The position numbers were made by a program, and so were the translations under genes. The notes beneath the pieces were generated by a model. It was not told the DNA's origin, made no database searches, and was given only the letters and a program-made list of their open reading frames with translations. Shown piece after piece: positions 62,201 through 64,000 of a DNA stretch of 64,000 nucleotides; within the stretch, counting starts at the first letter, position 1; every line of letters begins with the position of its first letter. Source of the stretch: Elusimicrobiota bacterium (GTDB lineage: Bacteria > Elusimicrobiota > Endomicrobiia > Endomicrobiales > Endomicrobiaceae); the NCBI GenBank assembly GCA_017525905.1, contig JAFXSD010000076.1, forward strand, positions 1-64,000, in the 5' to 3' direction.

Positions 62201-64000
62201 CATTGTTGCAATACCTTCAGCAGCTTGAGTCTCTACAGGTTTTCTTGCTATACTCTTAAGCCCATAATGTTTTATGGCACACTCACGCAATTGTCTTAAA
62301 ATCTCTTTTTGTTGTTTATCATTTTTTGAATTTGCAATAATATTTCTTATTATATCTTGTCTATCATCCAAAGCATGCACAACTTCATGAGTAACCGTAT
62401 CTATGTTTAACAAACTATTTACAAACACATTACCCTTTTTAGATCCGTAATCATAATACACACCTGTAGCATTTCTCGGTTTATAATTACTTTCACTTAT
62501 ACTAACTCCAAACTTTTCAGCAAGATCGTAAGTTCTCTGATATACTTTTTCTTTATTTCCGGAAACATTTTCATCCGGCTCAATTGCAAACTTTACACCA
62601 TGCGTCTCTACGGAAGCTAAATTATTTCCTTTAGTATTACTTTTTATTTTCGGTTTATTTTTATTTTTCAAAATCTTGTTGACAATTTTAATATAATCGG
62701 CTACAATATCATCGGATGGTAATGTTGCACTCAGGGTTGTCCTGATGTTTGCCGCATTACCGTCCTTTTTTTGTATCTCTATTTCGGAAATATTTGTAGA
62801 GTGTAAAGTTCTTTCACCTATACTTCCTTTAGGTTTCTTTTTACCTGCATATTGTTCGGTAACGGTAAATCTTACAAAGTATTCATCGTAACCGCCTTTA
62901 TCGTTTTGTATTTTAAATTTGTTTAAAGTGTTATGCCAAAAAGCAATATTTGTATGTTTTTTATGTTGTTTGTTTCCGGTATACTGTTTTTCTGTTGGGC
63001 TGTCTATTAAAACAGAGTTTTTATAAAGTTCCGGCAACAATCTTACAACTGTAGATGTATCAAAGCCTTTATGCCTTAATATTTTATCTACCGTTTCAAC
63101 AGAAAAATTTGTAGCTCCAAGCTCGTTATGTTCAACGGTTTTGTTGTTTCTAAAAACTTGTTCTGCGTCTTTTTTTATTAAACTCTCATGCGGTTGTATT
63201 TCAATGGTATCTTTATCTAAAAATTTAACAAATCTTTTAGCTATCTCTTTTTCTTCATCAGTTACAACATAATTATCAGAAACATCCACTAATACATTAT
63301 TCGGACTAAAAGAATTTATATGATTTCCCGAACTAATAAATTGTAACAAACCGTTTTGTTTTTCTTTTCCAATATATATACCATAAGCCGAATTATTAAT
63401 TTTATAAATATTACCCTTTACAAGCTCAAAATTATCACCGGTTACATTGTTTGGAAAATTTTTTATTATTTCCTCAACAGGTTTCCTAACTACATTTTCT
63501 AACCTTTCTCTAAGAATATCTTCTTTAACAGATCCCACTTGTTTCGTTATGTTTTCCAAAGTATCATTATAGTTTATATAATTAACACTGTTTTCGTTAC
63601 CTGTTTCAATTGCGTCATTTTCCAAATTATTGACACTCTTGCCATTTTGTCCTATAATATTCGTGCCGGTATTGTTACTCGGGACGATAGAAGATTGAAG
63701 TATTCTTCTAAAAATGTCAGGGTTAATACCGGTTTGTCTTTTGTATAAAGTTTTTGTTGTTAAAGTTTTTTTACCGGTTCTTACTTCTTCCATATAAACA
63801 GATGAGCCGTCAGGCATGTTTTTAGCATAAGCTATAATATCCAAACCTTTATCGTTTTTTAACCCGAATGCTATATAATCATAGTTTTTGGTTATATAAT
63901 TAGGCAAAGTTTTTATATCTTCATCGGTAATAGCAATTTGTCCTCTACTCTTTTCGGTTTTGACATTTCCATGATTCTTAAATATATGTCTTATTGCAGA
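59211..64000. mobile_element. Left end of a putative integrated phage-like element
   Basis: Immediately after the tRNA-Arg 3' end the gene content changes to one giant phage-type polyvalent protein that continues out of the window. The 146-base gap (59211-59356) has no gene. It carries a tandem TTTACCCAAATTTTACCCAA at 59331-59350, which could belong to an attachment region. No integrase is in view; it would be expected beyond 64000. This is inference from position and the single protein. Confidence 0.5.
59357..64000 (-). CDS. Giant phage polyvalent protein: PBECR-like nuclease, metallopeptidase and LPD38-like domains (5' end outside window)
   Basis: The frame has no start in the window: it is open to position 64000, adding at least 31 residues before the TTG at 63905-63907, including HIFKNHGN and SRGQIAITDEDI. 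This N-terminal part, with VYMEEVRTGKKTLTTKTLYK, resembles phage Barnase-EndoU-ColicinE5/D-RelE-like (PBECR) nuclease domains. About 280-390 residues from 63907, HKKHTNIAFWHNTLNKF and EYFVRFTVTEQYAG look like an LPD3-type domain. HEVVHALDD (about 505-513) with a later EGIATMIQ suggests a zinc metallopeptidase. The C-terminal half, from GLSWKFAAANFLRDQATAFV on, matches LPD38 and has a hydrophobic helix (FLFTLGLISLAAFELARR). Such proteins are thought to be injected with phage DNA. Codon use looks as AT-rich as its neighbours. Confidence 0.8.
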   Translation of the reverse strand, partial: SAIRHIFKNHGNVKTEKSRGQIAITDEDIKTLPNYITKNYDYIAFGLKNDKGLDIIAYAKNMPDGSSVYMEEVRTGKKTLTTKTLYKRQTGINPDIFRRILQSSIVPSNNTGTNIIGQNGKSVNNLENDAIETGNENSVNYINYNDTLENITKQVGSVKEDILRERLENVVRKPVEEIIKNFPNNVTGDNFELVKGNIYKINNSAYGIYIGKEKQNGLLQFISSGNHINSFSPNNVLVDVSDNYVVTDEEKEIAKRFVKFLDKDTIEIQPHESLIKKDAEQVFRNNKTVEHNELGATNFSVETVDKILRHKGFDTSTVVRLLPELYKNSVLIDSPTEKQYTGNKQHKKHTNIAFWHNTLNKFKIQNDKGGYDEYFVRFTVTEQYAGKKKPKGSIGERTLHSTNISEIEIQKKDGNAANIRTTLSATLPSDDIVADYIKIVNKILKNKNKPKIKSNTKGNNLASVETHGVKFAIEPDENVSGNKEKVYQRTYDLAEKFGVSISESNYKPRNATGVYYDYGSKKGNVFVNSLLNIDTVTHEVVHALDDRQDIIRNIIANSKNDKQQKEILRQLRECAIKHYGLKSIARKPVETQAAEGIATMIQMAIVDPTFVKKNFYEAFTYVMQKYPPLQDLYVSARQIIVDYEGMTAIEKVSATLYDKPLIVKNKNEIPFWVFLDRTIFDSDAILKWMDNDLYLTAKGYRKILGSVIGANLHNEDGMFYILDKDGNAQEVNIGDNWRTFLKKVVKTNSNFDEYLVTRRFVSWYRKLDDYEVTLSRLKLKVEQARKEFEADKNNKAKFDEWKDYIALYANVKEEYDKIDTILKNNGRNRQDIETAFKELDTDINQNLAEIYDKLHNATLETLHNSGVITDEVFKEFLDNYGYAPFSRNVYDEIYADDKNNFFSSVTKLAGNTVVKYKGVSQPLKNLKRIKGSELAIISPVVSSVRFMASAYREAYKYIVINKLVQMAPHLHEFMQVVPYSNGMEHANDVFVGRIKNKKVAVKIKDINIYNTVKELFDMGLSDGLLKMALTSNRLFTKLTTGLSWKFAAANFLRDQATAFVSSKTGYIPIISSLQILTNKQAKPYVREYDNLFGGDTNTMLGNLDIVSPLEMGKALGESNGQKFLGAVEKVLGAPSSFSESLARRAEYVRMRIAGADMKTASRAAEEITGAFGDFGRWFNSVLLKSGIKVNSFLNATLQVGKIYLRSISNPKTLKKFLFTLGLISLAAFELARRKLDNTDDEYNRMQFLQIMPEMLTRYLYVSTGKEDDFIRIPVDNVFASLGVFGAMLYANAKYNAKYKLSDMVQVLTDVVPDQFNFAVTAAKVAEDGFDGASRQFISWLPQPAVPVFGLVAGKRIFPDLQDIEPMAIRRLPNKYRFNNRTSETAKYIGGKLGVSPMRIDYALDQTFGQMGKMFIRGAERVLYSSDMNKKDNFDASINTFRNLSYFASGRLIQDFYDNKKWTDELYSAKKQGFELSSKELTYLRMSKPYTDKISKILQEHNKRAKVLNENKNDLSLDEQERIKKEIQKIELRIIKEVEQYNNVIKII

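Overview
The window is AT-rich, densely coded bacterial DNA. It reads as a diderm (Gram-negative-type) anaerobe: there is a lipoprotein signal peptidase, two lipobox proteins, a signal-peptide protein ending like an outer-membrane beta-barrel, and an [FeFe]-hydrogenase maturase. Low GC, the polyamine route and the gene mix would fit an Elusimicrobiota/Endomicrobia-like gut bacterium. That placement is inference; no rRNA is present to settle it.

Layout. 1-4881: F-type ATP synthase operon (atpB-E-F-H-A-G-D, leftward, atpD cut by the window edge) behind a good promoter and a tRNA-Ala. 5017-12851: a leftward run with a sugar ABC importer (binding protein and two permeases, no ATPase), a HAD phosphatase, a GGQ release-factor-like protein, NAD synthetase, RadC and a PurF-like protein lacking the glutaminase cysteine. 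13070-14915: hydF and, convergent to it, an outer-membrane barrel candidate. 14973-23877: housekeeping genes (gmk-rpoZ-coaC-coaB-udg4-priA, mscL, murJ-uvrC, rpsT). 24035-37064: a long leftward run beginning with aroE, a PIN/TRAM gene, ispD, ispF, cysS and rlmB and continuing into a surface-glycan cluster (three glycosyltransferases, a polymerase-like membrane protein, LicD, a CDP-glycerol-type phosphotransferase, and a fused CDP-ribitol synthase). 37331-45304: guaA, lspA, and the yggS-proC-DUF167-mtnA-ileS operon. 45488-51772: a rightward block with a large DUF4011 helicase-nuclease (possible phage defence) between membrane proteins, then a lipoprotein. 51797-52744: a lone Stealth-family sugar-phosphate transferase. 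52917-58993: a rightward operon-like run for carboxyspermidine-type polyamine synthesis, a DksA-like protein, panD, a sigma factor and apt. 59137-64000: tRNA-Arg(CCU), then what looks like the end of an integrated phage-like element carrying one giant polyvalent protein whose frame is still open at the right edge.

The most distinctive non-coding signal is a dispersed composite intergenic repeat: an A/T-G-C palindrome, purine-rich GGATAGAGG-like strings and AATTTATAATTTACAATT arms. It fills many gaps, including two inside the atp operon, and supplies stop codons for neighbouring genes. A nested, GNRA-capped inverted-repeat structure lies between ileS and lspA. No intergenic stretch exceeds about 300 bases, and no CRISPR array, rRNA operon, insertion sequence or recognisable replication origin was seen.
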